Shown in pieces: positions 27,301-36,224 of a DNA stretch of 64,000 nucleotides. Position numbers and translations under genes: made by a program. How positions within the stretch are numbered: the stretch's first letter is position 1; each line of letters opens with the position of its first letter. The notes below the pieces were generated by a model. The model was not told where the DNA came from, ran no database searches, and saw only the letters and a list, made by a program, of their open reading frames with translations. The stretch spans positions 62,001-126,000 of the forward strand of contig JAGBHU010000044.1 of NCBI GenBank assembly GCA_017935345.1, read 5' to 3'. The stretch comes from Coprococcus sp. (GTDB lineage Bacteria; Bacillota; Clostridia; Lachnospirales; Lachnospiraceae).

Positions 27301-28095
27301 TTATGCGTGTTTTCTGCGGAACAGATTTGCAAATGGACGATGCTTCACACTTTCCATATAGTCTCTGACGGGAAGCTCCTCGCCGAGTATCCGTTTGCAA
27401 ATATTCAGATATGCTGTTCCTGAGGTGGTAGTTCCGCCTGCAAGAGGTTCACCCTTATTGCTGGCTATAACGATTTGTTCGTCATCCGGAATGACACCCA
27501 GCAGATTGATGGCAAGGATATCTACCACATCATCTACCGACATCATATCGCCACGCCTTACCATATCAAATCTTACTTTGTTTACAATCATATCAATTTT
27601 TTGAATACCATGGGCTTCAAGCAGCCCTATAACCCTGTCGGCATCTCTTATTGCAGATACCTCCGGTGTCGTAACAATGATAGCCCTGTCTGCAGCGGCA
27701 ATCGCATTTTTAAAGCCCTGTTCGATTCCTGCCGGACAGTCAATTACGATGTAGTCAAATTCTGATTTCAGCTCTTCTACAAGTTTTATAATCTGTTCGG
27801 GACTTACACTTGTCTTATCTCTTGTTTGTGCGCATGGCATAAGATAAAGCTCACTGTTATTTCTGTCCCGAATCAGAGCCTGTTTATACCGGCAGTTCCC
27901 TTCGATTACATCTACCAGATTATAAACGATACGGTTTTCAAGTCCCATAACCACATCCAGGTTACGAAGGCCGATATCGGTATCAATCAGAACAACTCTT
28001 TTCTTAAGTGCCGCAAGACCTGTGCCAATATTTGCCGATGTAGTGGTCTTACCTACACCGCCTTTTCCTGATGTAACAACGATGACTTCGCTCAT
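27301..28095 (-). CDS. minD: Septum-site determining ATPase MinD
   Basis: MinD is a ParA-type ATPase that binds the membrane and recruits MinC. The 264-residue protein has the deviant Walker A KGGVGKTT (11-18), DTDIGLRNLD (about 38-47), the DCPAGIE motif (about 119-125), and a basic amphipathic C-terminal helix (PFANLFRRKHA) for membrane targeting. It is followed by minE after 58 bases. Confidence 0.97.
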   Translation of the reverse strand: MSEVIVVTSGKGGVGKTTTSANIGTGLAALKKRVVLIDTDIGLRNLDVVMGLENRIVYNLVDVIEGNCRYKQALIRDRNNSELYLMPCAQTRDKTSVSPEQIIKLVEELKSEFDYIVIDCPAGIEQGFKNAIAAADRAIIVTTPEVSAIRDADRVIGLLEAHGIQKIDMIVNKVRFDMVRRGDMMSVDDVVDILAINLLGVIPDDEQIVIASNKGEPLAGGTTTSGTAYLNICKRILGEELPVRDYMESVKHRPFANLFRRKHA

Positions 28096-28139
28096 AATAG
28101 TTCCCTCCAGAAAATATGTATTTGGCTATCTTCTGTGTT

Positions 28140-28856
28140 TTAGAATATTTTGCTTATGGCTGTTTCCTGTGATATATGTTCTGTCAAAATGGTGTTACCA
28201 CTTTTGTAAGCAATCACAGCTTCATCTGTTGCATATTTTTTATAATTTTGCTTTGAAAATGACTGGCTTATATTTCCAATCTGTATATATTCCGGCTTCA
28301 TAAAAAGAGCCAGTATAAATCTGTTTGAACCCTTTGTTTTTCCCGCAATGGCTCGTCCCATAAGGTTTCCCAGAACGATGATGTTTCCGCCCGATATTAC
28401 GGAAGCATCTTTTTCCACATCTCCCATGATAATGACACTGTTTTTTATGGAGAGCTCTTCTCCTGATTTCAGTGTTCCTTTAAATATATAGTTACCGGAG
28501 ACTTCCGAATCTGCAGGGGTGCATATTGCTCTTGCTGCTGTTTTCGGTTTGTCTGAGGATGAAGTTATTACAGGATTTTTAGTTTCTGCAAATGCTATTG
28601 TTTCTTTTTTGCTTTCGGTAAAATGTGTTTTTATACCATCGATACGGTTTAGTTGTTCTAAAAGCTTCCTGTATTCATCTTCTGTCAGTGATGGTCCTTT
28701 GATTGTAACAGGCATATTGCATCTGTCACTAAAAATATTTTTACACTGTTTAAATTTACTTTTCACAGCGGAAACCATATTGTCATAGGAAAGTGAACAG
28801 TCTGTTACAATAACGATCCCATGGCTGTTTGCTTTTATAGTTACATCAGCTCCCAT
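28140..28856 (-). CDS. minC: Septum-site determining protein MinC
   Basis: MinC inhibits FtsZ polymerisation away from midcell. The 238-residue protein has a divergent N-terminal domain and a C-terminal right-handed beta-helix whose repeats read GTLKSGEELSI, VIMGDVEKDASVISGGNI shortened to MGDVEKDASV, and VLGNLMGRAIAG, the conserved MinD-binding face. It starts the minC-minD-minE set. The N-terminal half alone would not identify it. Confidence 0.9.
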   Translation of the reverse strand: MGADVTIKANSHGIVIVTDCSLSYDNMVSAVKSKFKQCKNIFSDRCNMPVTIKGPSLTEDEYRKLLEQLNRIDGIKTHFTESKKETIAFAETKNPVITSSSDKPKTAARAICTPADSEVSGNYIFKGTLKSGEELSIKNSVIIMGDVEKDASVISGGNIIVLGNLMGRAIAGKTKGSNRFILALFMKPEYIQIGNISQSFSKQNYKKYATDEAVIAYKSGNTILTEHISQETAISKIF

Positions 28857-28968
28857 ATCATTTACTCCCTTTCTACAATCGTTTTTCCTACAATCGTTTG
28901 TATGATTCTGTCGTATATTTCACCAACTTTAAGAATAAAGTGATATATCTTCCGGTATATTCTATAAA

Positions 28969-31815
28969 TTAATCTGATACTTCGTTATTTCCTGTTATTT
29001 CTGTTGTATTAAGTGCCTCCGGGTCATACATATATGCATATACCATAGCGGCGAGCTCTTCTGCATTTCCTGAGGAATAGCCATGTGGTATAACACATGT
29101 AACACTGACCTCCGGGGATTCATATGGAGCAAAGGAGATAAACAAACCATGGTCAGGCCTTGTTTCATCCTCCTGTGCGGTACCTGTCTTTCCAGCCACT
29201 TTTACATTGATTTGGTTAATCAGTGCTGTAGATGCCGTATGGTTGGAAACAACCTGACGCATTCCCTGTTTGATGACATTCCACTCGCTGTCAGTAAGCT
29301 CAATGGTACTGTGTACCTTGTTTTCTCCGTTCATTATAACATTTCCGTCAACATCCTTAATTTGGTTAATGATACTTAAATCGTAGCATGTTCCCTCGTT
29401 TGCTATGGCTGTTACATATTTTGATAATTGAACGGGTGTGTAGCTGTTTCTACCCTGACCGATGGAGGAACGCACGGCATCATTGTCAGATATCTGCGGC
29501 TCAAGCTCCGGCAGTTCTATACCGGAGGTTGAATCCAGTCCAAACATTGCTGCATATTTTGCCAGCTTGTCCACGCCCAGCTTATCGTTATATGTTCCGT
29601 TTTCGTCCGTTGCCAGTCTGTAGCCTACTTCAAAATAGAAATAGTTACAGGAATTTTCAATGGCTGATGCGATACCGATTGTACCGTGGGCGCCATTTGG
29701 ATATATCCAGCAATGCGGCGATGGTGTTACTTTATCAAAGAGACCGGTAGTTTTAATAACGGTTCCAAGTGATATTGCATTTTCACCAAGTCCTGCAACT
29801 GTGGCAAGCGGCTTAAAGGTAGAACCCGGTGCCGTACGCTGCATGGTTGCACGGTTATACATCGGTGTGGTTTTATCCGCAGTAACCTTTTGATAATATT
29901 CCTCATCAATTTCATTGGTAAGCCTGTTATTATCATATCCCGGATAAACAACAAGTGCCTTTACATCTCCTGTTGCAGGGTCTGTTACTACGATGGAGCC
30001 TGAACAGGGGTCAAGAGCCAGCATGGCAGGTGTTATCTCCAGTTTTTTAATCTTTCTGTACATAAACTCGTAATTGCTTATGACACCGGTTGAAAATTCT
30101 TCATAATCCTCGTCTGTTGCAATATTCAGTACGCCCTGGTCGAATAAAAGGTTAATTACCTGGGCTCCTGTAATTTCACCTGATAATAACATATATTTAA
30201 AGATATGTTTGTCGAAGCTTGTATCATTTTCAAATTCTTCCAAAATATATGCTGTAACAACATCATATATTTCGTCGGTATCGTAGTAATCACTTTCGGC
30301 AGATATGCTGTCAATATTGATTGCACCCTGACTGATGGAATACTTTAAAAAGTCGCACAGAGATATTTCATTTGCAATATATGACTTGTATACACTGTCA
30401 TTTTCCTTATCCAGCACACTTGAATCATATACCCCCTTACTGCTCAGGGTTTCGCAGATAAACTCCATATAATCCTGATATTGTTCGGATAGCTGGTAAA
30501 GTGGTGTATGTGCTTCATTCAGTATACTGTCAAGCTGTGCCAGCGTTGCTTTCTTGGAATTTACAAATGTGGCATATACCTGCTTTTCATTTTCGGTTGC
30601 ACTATCGTCATTTAACTGTTCAATACTAAGGATATTGTTATCAAATAATGCATTATAGATATCGATAATGGTGATATCCTCATAGTCCGAAGAAGTGGTC
30701 ATATTGACCATATGGGACAATATAATATTTGACAGCTCTTTTTCTAAGGCATTATAACAGAATTTCTCCAAGTCACTGTCTATGCTGAGGTATATGTCGT
30801 TTCCTGCTTTGGAGTCGGTGGATTCGATAACCTCAATAACCTTACCCATATTATCGACATACATTTTCTGGGAGCCGTCCGTACCTCTCAGGTATGATTC
30901 ATATTCCTTTTCCAGTCCCATCTTACCGACCATATCGTTTCCGTTATATTTGGAATCATCCGGCAGGTTATTATTATATTCTTCAAGCTCTTCTGTAGAG
31001 ATATTTCCGATATATCCGATGATATGTGAAAAATATTCGGCATCGTTATATACTCTTAAGGATTCTACATTTACAGTCATACCAAGCAGCTCATCAGAAT
31101 TCTCCAGTATGGCGGCATAGGATTCCTGACTGACATCAGCAGCAATAACAACAGACATGTACTGCTGAAATCTGTTCAGCCATATTTCATATCGTACAGA
31201 TAAAATCTTTAAGGCATATTCATCTGAGTATGTCTCGGATATATTAAACAAATCAGGTCCCCGCATGTAATCAAAGACTTCTCTTGCCGTGGCATTTCGC
31301 TCCTCATCCTTCAGTAAATCGACGGAGCTTACACCATAAACATTAATCAGAAATGTATTGAGCGTGGAGCCGCTTACCTTAAATTCCATTTCTCCCTGTT
31401 TATTCATTTTGATAGGAAGTTCAGTAGAAATATTATCTCCGTTTTGCTCTAAAATCAGTATGGTTTTATATACAATTTCGTTTCGCAGTTCATTTGTGGT
31501 AATACCCTTCTCCTCGGCTGCACTTTCCATGCCTGTACTATTGGTATAGCTGACATTATATGAGGTCTTATTATATGCCAACAGCTTTCCTTTGCAATCG
31601 TATATATTACCACGGGTAGCTTCTACAGATACTGTCTTTAATGATTTGTATGTGAAATTATCCTGATATTTTGCGCCGTTTACAATCTGTAAATCGAACA
31701 GTCTGTATACCAGAATGCCAAACAGCACAAGAAAGAACAGGGTTACATAGAATAATCTGTTCTTAAGCTGTTCAATGATTGCTTCTTTTATCATCGTGAG
31801 TATTTCTTTTATCAT
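28969..31815 (-). CDS. mrdA: Penicillin-binding protein 2 (class B transpeptidase) with large insertion
   Basis: A peptidoglycan transpeptidase partner of RodA. One N-terminal membrane segment (about 21-40) is followed by the pedestal with VEATRGNIYDCKGKLLA (about 64-80). The catalytic domain has STFK (Ser665, Lys668), SCN (SxN) and KTGTAQ. At 948 residues it is well above the usual 600-750: about 235 residues (roughly 362-595) of acidic, helical sequence separate the IDSDLEKFC strand from GSIVVTDPATGDV, which are normally close together. The start overlaps the mreD stop (TAATG); a second in-frame ATG seven codons later repeats the sequence ATGATAAAAGAA. Neighbours mreD, mreC and rodA indicate the elongation complex. 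Confidence 0.9.
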   Translation of the reverse strand: MIKEILTMIKEAIIEQLKNRLFYVTLFFLVLFGILVYRLFDLQIVNGAKYQDNFTYKSLKTVSVEATRGNIYDCKGKLLAYNKTSYNVSYTNSTGMESAAEEKGITTNELRNEIVYKTILILEQNGDNISTELPIKMNKQGEMEFKVSGSTLNTFLINVYGVSSVDLLKDEERNATAREVFDYMRGPDLFNISETYSDEYALKILSVRYEIWLNRFQQYMSVVIAADVSQESYAAILENSDELLGMTVNVESLRVYNDAEYFSHIIGYIGNISTEELEEYNNNLPDDSKYNGNDMVGKMGLEKEYESYLRGTDGSQKMYVDNMGKVIEVIESTDSKAGNDIYLSIDSDLEKFCYNALEKELSNIILSHMVNMTTSSDYEDITIIDIYNALFDNNILSIEQLNDDSATENEKQVYATFVNSKKATLAQLDSILNEAHTPLYQLSEQYQDYMEFICETLSSKGVYDSSVLDKENDSVYKSYIANEISLCDFLKYSISQGAINIDSISAESDYYDTDEIYDVVTAYILEEFENDTSFDKHIFKYMLLSGEITGAQVINLLFDQGVLNIATDEDYEEFSTGVISNYEFMYRKIKKLEITPAMLALDPCSGSIVVTDPATGDVKALVVYPGYDNNRLTNEIDEEYYQKVTADKTTPMYNRATMQRTAPGSTFKPLATVAGLGENAISLGTVIKTTGLFDKVTPSPHCWIYPNGAHGTIGIASAIENSCNYFYFEVGYRLATDENGTYNDKLGVDKLAKYAAMFGLDSTSGIELPELEPQISDNDAVRSSIGQGRNSYTPVQLSKYVTAIANEGTCYDLSIINQIKDVDGNVIMNGENKVHSTIELTDSEWNVIKQGMRQVVSNHTASTALINQINVKVAGKTGTAQEDETRPDHGLFISFAPYESPEVSVTCVIPHGYSSGNAEELAAMVYAYMYDPEALNTTEITGNNEVSD

Positions 31816-32324
31816 TAATTCTCACTTCCTTTTTCAATTCTTTTCAGTGTCTTGTTTACAAAAACAAAAAACTTAAAGACTATAAGTGTTAAAAGTGCCG
31901 TATATATCATGTCAGGAATCATAATTTCCTTTAGGTATTCGCCAAAATCCAGCCGGTTCCTCATAACAAAAAATATTACATAGGTTGCAAAATTAAAGAT
32001 AAAGTCATCGGCAAGGATAATCAGTATCGGCAAAAGGACATCTTCCACCAGATACAGACGGTGAAAAAAACCGTTGCAGTATCCGATTACCATATATATC
32101 AGCATATATGGGCCGATTGCATAGCCAAAGAATAAATCGTATAAAAATCCGCAGAAAAAACCTACCAGCATCCCTTCCTTACGGCCTCGCATAAGACCGA
32201 AGGATACTGTAAGTATCAGCATAAGATTCGGGATAACTCCCGATACCTCAATAAAAGGAAAAAGTGCTGACTGCAATATAAAACATAATATAATTAAAAT
32301 TCCTAATGTTATAATTCGCTTCAA
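31815..32324 (-). CDS. mreD: Rod shape-determining protein MreD
   Basis: A 169-residue integral membrane protein with about five hydrophobic segments, starting MKRIITLGILIILCFILQSALFP shortened here to its hydrophobic first helix. The GLMRGRKEGMLVGFFCGFLYD segment (about 43-63) is the clearest family mark. MreD belongs to the elongasome with MreC, RodA and PBP2. The stop shares a base with the PBP2 start, and mreC lies 15 bases upstream. Confidence 0.9.
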   Translation of the reverse strand: MKRIITLGILIILCFILQSALFPFIEVSGVIPNLMLILTVSFGLMRGRKEGMLVGFFCGFLYDLFFGYAIGPYMLIYMVIGYCNGFFHRLYLVEDVLLPILIILADDFIFNFATYVIFFVMRNRLDFGEYLKEIMIPDMIYTALLTLIVFKFFVFVNKTLKRIEKGSEN

Positions 32325-32339
32325 TTTATCTACCTTCGA

Positions 32340-33206
32340 TTATTCTTTTACTGTTTTCTTTGTATCAAGAATAACAAGAACCTCCTGAATTCTTGAAAAA
32401 TCCGCCGCCGGCGTTATATAGGCTGTTTTTGTCAGATTGTTGGAGTCATATTTTATTTCCGTTACATAGCCTATCGTTATACCTGCCAGATATTTATCGG
32501 ATACATACGATGTAACGATTTGGTCACCCTCTGAAACAGCTGCATCTTTATCAATATTTTCAGCAATCAGATATCCGTCATTATAATTTGTAATACTGCC
32601 GGATACATTGCATATTGCCTCAGAAGGAAGTATCATCGCATTAACATTTGAGGTATCATCAATAATCGCACGAACTACGGCATAGTCTTCTCCTGCATCG
32701 GTAATAATTCCGCACAAACCGTTTCCATATAATACATTACAGCCTGTGGTTATGCCATCATTGGTACCCTTATCAATATAGAAAACATCAAACCAGTTGC
32801 CCGTATCCTTTGATATAACTCTTGCTGCTGTTTTGTTATAGTCAGGATATTGTTCATCAAGCTGATAGAGCTTCTGTAATCTTTCCAGCTCATAGGATTC
32901 CTGCTGATATTTTGCAAGCTCTGACTGGCATTTAAGCAGCTCTTCCATCAGCTCTTCATTTTCCTGCTGAAGGGAATCGTAATTTCGGAGTGCATCTGAT
33001 TTGCTTTCTACCCACTTTCCTACTGTGTTTACACCTCTTTGCATTGGCTGTATAAAGGTATTTGCGAAATCTCTGATTGGTCTTAAAATTCCGTCAAAAA
33101 ATAATGATAAGACCATAAGTAATACACAAAGTATTGTCAGTGCCAACAAAAGATATTTTGGCGTTATTTCTATTCTTTTATGATTTCTGTTTCGGCTTCT
33201 TTTCAT
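32340..33206 (-). CDS. mreC: Rod shape-determining protein MreC
   Basis: A 288-residue protein: basic N-terminus, one membrane segment (about 19-36), a coiled coil (about 70-110, with LQQENEELMEELLKCQSEL), and the extracytoplasmic beta-barrel domain (about 120-285) containing VISKDTGNWFDVFYIDKGTN and NGLCGIITD. MreC activates PBP2. Its start lies inside the 3' end of radC (29-base overlap). The usual upstream neighbour mreB is missing. Confidence 0.93.
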   Translation of the reverse strand: MKRSRNRNHKRIEITPKYLLLALTILCVLLMVLSLFFDGILRPIRDFANTFIQPMQRGVNTVGKWVESKSDALRNYDSLQQENEELMEELLKCQSELAKYQQESYELERLQKLYQLDEQYPDYNKTAARVISKDTGNWFDVFYIDKGTNDGITTGCNVLYGNGLCGIITDAGEDYAVVRAIIDDTSNVNAMILPSEAICNVSGSITNYNDGYLIAENIDKDAAVSEGDQIVTSYVSDKYLAGITIGYVTEIKYDSNNLTKTAYITPAADFSRIQEVLVILDTKKTVKE

Positions 33207-33897
33207 ATAATAATCCTCGTTCTGCCATGCTTACATAGCAACAGTTTCCAAGTACAATATGGTCTGACAGCTCGATTCCTATCAGCTGCCCTGCTTCATA
33301 TATACGTTTTGTCAATATAATATCCTCTCTGCTGGGTGTCGGGTCCCCTGAGGGATGATTATGTATCAGTATGATAAAAACAGCATTATATTTTAAGGCT
33401 TCTACAAATATTTCTCTGGCAGAAACCAAAGACTGGTTTACAGTCCCCTGTGTCAGTTTTATATCCTTGAGCATATGGTGCTTTGAATCAAATAAAAGCA
33501 CATATACACATTCCTTCTCCATATAACGCGTATTTTCCATAAAGTAATTGGCGATGCTTGCCGGAGAGGAAAAGGATAAAAAAGGCTTATATAATGCTTT
33601 GCTCATTCTTCTGGAGAATTCTGCCAGACATAAAAGCTGTAAGGCTTTTACCTGTCCGACGCCTTCTATTTCGGTAAGCTCACTTTCCTTTAGAAAGTTT
33701 AATCCTACAATGCCCTTGTGTACCTCATGTGCATCAAGTACCTTGTAAGCAACATCAAGTGCATTGTTGTTTTTACTGCCCGACCTGATAATGACAGCCA
33801 GAAGCTCTGCATCAGATAAGGCTGATATGCCATACTTCATTCCCTTTTCATAAGGTCTTTCCGTTTCGGACAATTCTTTCATGGTTATTCTTTTCAT
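33178..33897 (-). CDS. radC: RadC-family JAB-domain protein
   Basis: A 239-residue protein with an N-terminal helix-hairpin-helix region (about 20-85, LTEIEGVGQVKALQL) and a C-terminal JAMM metal-binding domain whose motif is HNHPSGDPTPSRED (about 182-195). The historical link to DNA repair is weak and the biochemical role unresolved; JAMM domains elsewhere are metallopeptidases. AAAGGAGG precedes the ATG. radC next to mreBCD is a conserved arrangement in Firmicutes. Confidence 0.93.
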   Translation of the reverse strand: MKRITMKELSETERPYEKGMKYGISALSDAELLAVIIRSGSKNNNALDVAYKVLDAHEVHKGIVGLNFLKESELTEIEGVGQVKALQLLCLAEFSRRMSKALYKPFLSFSSPASIANYFMENTRYMEKECVYVLLFDSKHHMLKDIKLTQGTVNQSLVSAREIFVEALKYNAVFIILIHNHPSGDPTPSREDIILTKRIYEAGQLIGIELSDHIVLGNCCYVSMAERGLLYEKKPKQKS

Positions 33898-33962
33898 GGT
33901 ATTCCTCCTTTATTGCCTCTCCAAGCACATCATGAGAAATATCTTTAAACCAATTCATTAAT

Positions 33963-35249
33963 CTACCATACTATCAGGTTCTTTTCCACCATTTTTTGAA
34001 GTGACATGATAATACCGTATTTGGCATGCTGGTAAGTAAGACCACCCTGAAAATATACGGCGTATGGTTCTCTCATAGGAGCATCTGCTGAAAGCTCTAT
34101 GGATGAACCTGAAACGAATGCACCGGCAGCCATAATAACAGGAGCATCATAGCCCGGCATATCCCAGGGAACGGGAGTAACATAGCTGTCTACAGGAGCA
34201 GCCGCCTGTATGCCTTCACAGAAGGCTATGACCCTTTCAGGTGATCCAAGTTCTACAGCCTGTATAATATCATATCGGTCCTCCGTCATGTTCGGAACGG
34301 ATTGAAAGCCAAGACGTTCATATATATTTGCGGCAAATATGGCTCCTTTTAGGGCGGATGCCGTAACCGCAGGTGCCATAAATAAGCCTTGGGTAAATGC
34401 CTTCGTATGATTCAGGGATGCACCGACTTCTTTTCCAAGTCCCGGTGTTGTAAGCCGGAAGGAAGCATTTTCAACATATTCCTTCTTGCCGCATATATAT
34501 CCGCCTATAGGCGCAAGTCCGCCTCCGGGATTTTTAATCAGTGAACCGACTACAAGGTCTGCACCGTAGTCAGATGGTTCTTTATCCTGCACAAATTCAC
34601 CATAGCAGTTGTCTACAAGACAGATAATATCCTCTCGGATTGATTTTACATAGCGGATGGCTTCGCCGATTTGTTCGACAGAAAGAGTCGGTCTGACGGC
34701 ATAGCCTTTTGAACGCTGTATTTCGATAAGCTTTGTTCTGTCGTTTATGGCATTTTTGATTCCTTCAAAATCAAAGCTTCCGTCAGGAAGTAAATCCACC
34801 TGAGCATAAGTAACACCATATTCTGCAAGCGAGCCTCTGGACTCTCTGATACCGATGATTTCATCCAGCGTATCATATGGCTTGCCGGCTATTGCAAGTA
34901 TTTCATCTCCCGGTCTCAAATTACCGAACATGGCTACGCATAGTGCATGTGTGCCGCAGGTTATCTGAGACCTGACGAGAGCATCTTCCGTATGGAATAC
35001 GTCAGCATATATTTTCTCTAATGTATCTCTTCCCTCGTCGGTATAGCCATAACCTGATGAACCTGCAAAGTGTGCTTCCGACAGGCGGTTTTTCTGCATT
35101 GCAAGAAGAACCTTCATTTGATTGATTTCACATATTTTATCAATCGCTGAAAATCTGTCTTTAAGCTCCTCTTCTATCTTGTTGCAATAATCGAAAACTC
35201 TTTCATCAATTCCCAATGATTGATAATAATCTTTTAATATGTCACTCAT
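33963..35249 (-). CDS. PLP-dependent methionine gamma-lyase-like protein (YnbB family)
   Basis: A 428-residue fold-type I PLP enzyme of the YnbB group (formerly labelled aluminium resistance protein). VRSQITCGTHALCVAMFGNLRPGD, shortened here to SQITCGTHAL, binds the cofactor phosphate; VDNCYGEF has the ring-binding Asp and SLIKNPGGG the Schiff-base lysine. The C-terminus contains PYAVYFQGGLTYQHAKYGI. Real substrate is not established. Its start overlaps the end of miaA by four bases; the same ynbB-near-miaA/hfq order is seen in Bacillus. Confidence 0.88.
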   Translation of the reverse strand: MSDILKDYYQSLGIDERVFDYCNKIEEELKDRFSAIDKICEINQMKVLLAMQKNRLSEAHFAGSSGYGYTDEGRDTLEKIYADVFHTEDALVRSQITCGTHALCVAMFGNLRPGDEILAIAGKPYDTLDEIIGIRESRGSLAEYGVTYAQVDLLPDGSFDFEGIKNAINDRTKLIEIQRSKGYAVRPTLSVEQIGEAIRYVKSIREDIICLVDNCYGEFVQDKEPSDYGADLVVGSLIKNPGGGLAPIGGYICGKKEYVENASFRLTTPGLGKEVGASLNHTKAFTQGLFMAPAVTASALKGAIFAANIYERLGFQSVPNMTEDRYDIIQAVELGSPERVIAFCEGIQAAAPVDSYVTPVPWDMPGYDAPVIMAAGAFVSGSSIELSADAPMREPYAVYFQGGLTYQHAKYGIIMSLQKMVEKNLIVW

Positions 35250-36190
35250 ATTATATCCTTCTCTTTCAACTTTTTAATCATATCGTCTATGATTTGCTGA
35301 TTATTTTCATATTCATATTTGTTTATCATCGTTATATCCCGTTCTCTTTTGAACCAGGTAAGCTGCCTTTTGGCAAAATGCCGTGTGTCCCGTTTTAATA
35401 TATAGACAGCATCATCAAGACTGATATTCCCTTCCAGATAATCAAGTATTTCTTTATATCCAAGTCCCTGCATGGATATGAGATTTTTATGATACCCTTC
35501 TTTGTACAGCTTTTCTACCTCGGTTACAAGTCCTTCTTCAAGCATCATATCGACTCGTCTGTCAATTCTATCATATAATTTGTCCCTGTGGTCGTTTAAC
35601 ACAAAATATTCATAATTATATGGTGAAGGTCTGGCACTTTCTTCGGCATTATGCTCCGAAATAGGCCTGCCTGTCTTTTTATAAAATTCAAGAGCCCTGA
35701 TTACTCTCTTGATGTTGTTTGGGTGTATCTTTTCGGCGGCTTTTTTATCCACCTCTTCCAGCATGGTATGGATAAAGGCGTTTCCTTTTTCCTCTGCCAG
35801 CTGTGCCAGATATGCACGATATTCCATATCGTCGTCATTTTCTTCAAATTGTATATCGTAAAGCAGTGCCTGAATATAAAAACCCGTACCGCCGACGATA
35901 ATGGGAATATGTCCGTGGCTGTATATTTGCTCCATAGCCGAAAGGGCCATCTGTTTAAAGATAACCACATTAAAGTCCTCGGAAGGGTCAAGTACGTCTA
36001 TAAGGTAATGAGGTATGCCGCACATTTCTTCCGGCTTGATTTTGGCTGTACCGATATTCATTTTTTTGTATACCTGCATGGAATCGGCAGATATGATCTC
36101 TCCCCCTATGCTTTTTGCAAGAGCGATGGACAAATCCGTCTTTCCCACAGCCGTCGGGCCCGTCAAAACAACAAGCGGCTTCTTATTCAT
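35246..36190 (-). CDS. miaA: tRNA dimethylallyltransferase
   Basis: MiaA prenylates A37 of tRNAs reading UNN codons; MiaB, encoded upstream, then methylthiolates the product. The 314-residue protein has the P-loop GPTAVGKTDL (about 11-20), SADSMQVYK (about 34-42), GGTGFYIQALL (about 100-110) and the C-terminal DTRHFAKRQLTWFKR. It lies 34 bases after mutL and overlaps ynbB. Confidence 0.96.
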   Translation of the reverse strand: MNKKPLVVLTGPTAVGKTDLSIALAKSIGGEIISADSMQVYKKMNIGTAKIKPEEMCGIPHYLIDVLDPSEDFNVVIFKQMALSAMEQIYSHGHIPIIVGGTGFYIQALLYDIQFEENDDDMEYRAYLAQLAEEKGNAFIHTMLEEVDKKAAEKIHPNNIKRVIRALEFYKKTGRPISEHNAEESARPSPYNYEYFVLNDHRDKLYDRIDRRVDMMLEEGLVTEVEKLYKEGYHKNLISMQGLGYKEILDYLEGNISLDDAVYILKRDTRHFAKRQLTWFKRERDITMINKYEYENNQQIIDDMIKKLKEKDII

Positions 36191-36224
36191 GTTCTATACC
36201 TCGTTCTATACTAACCTTTATTTT

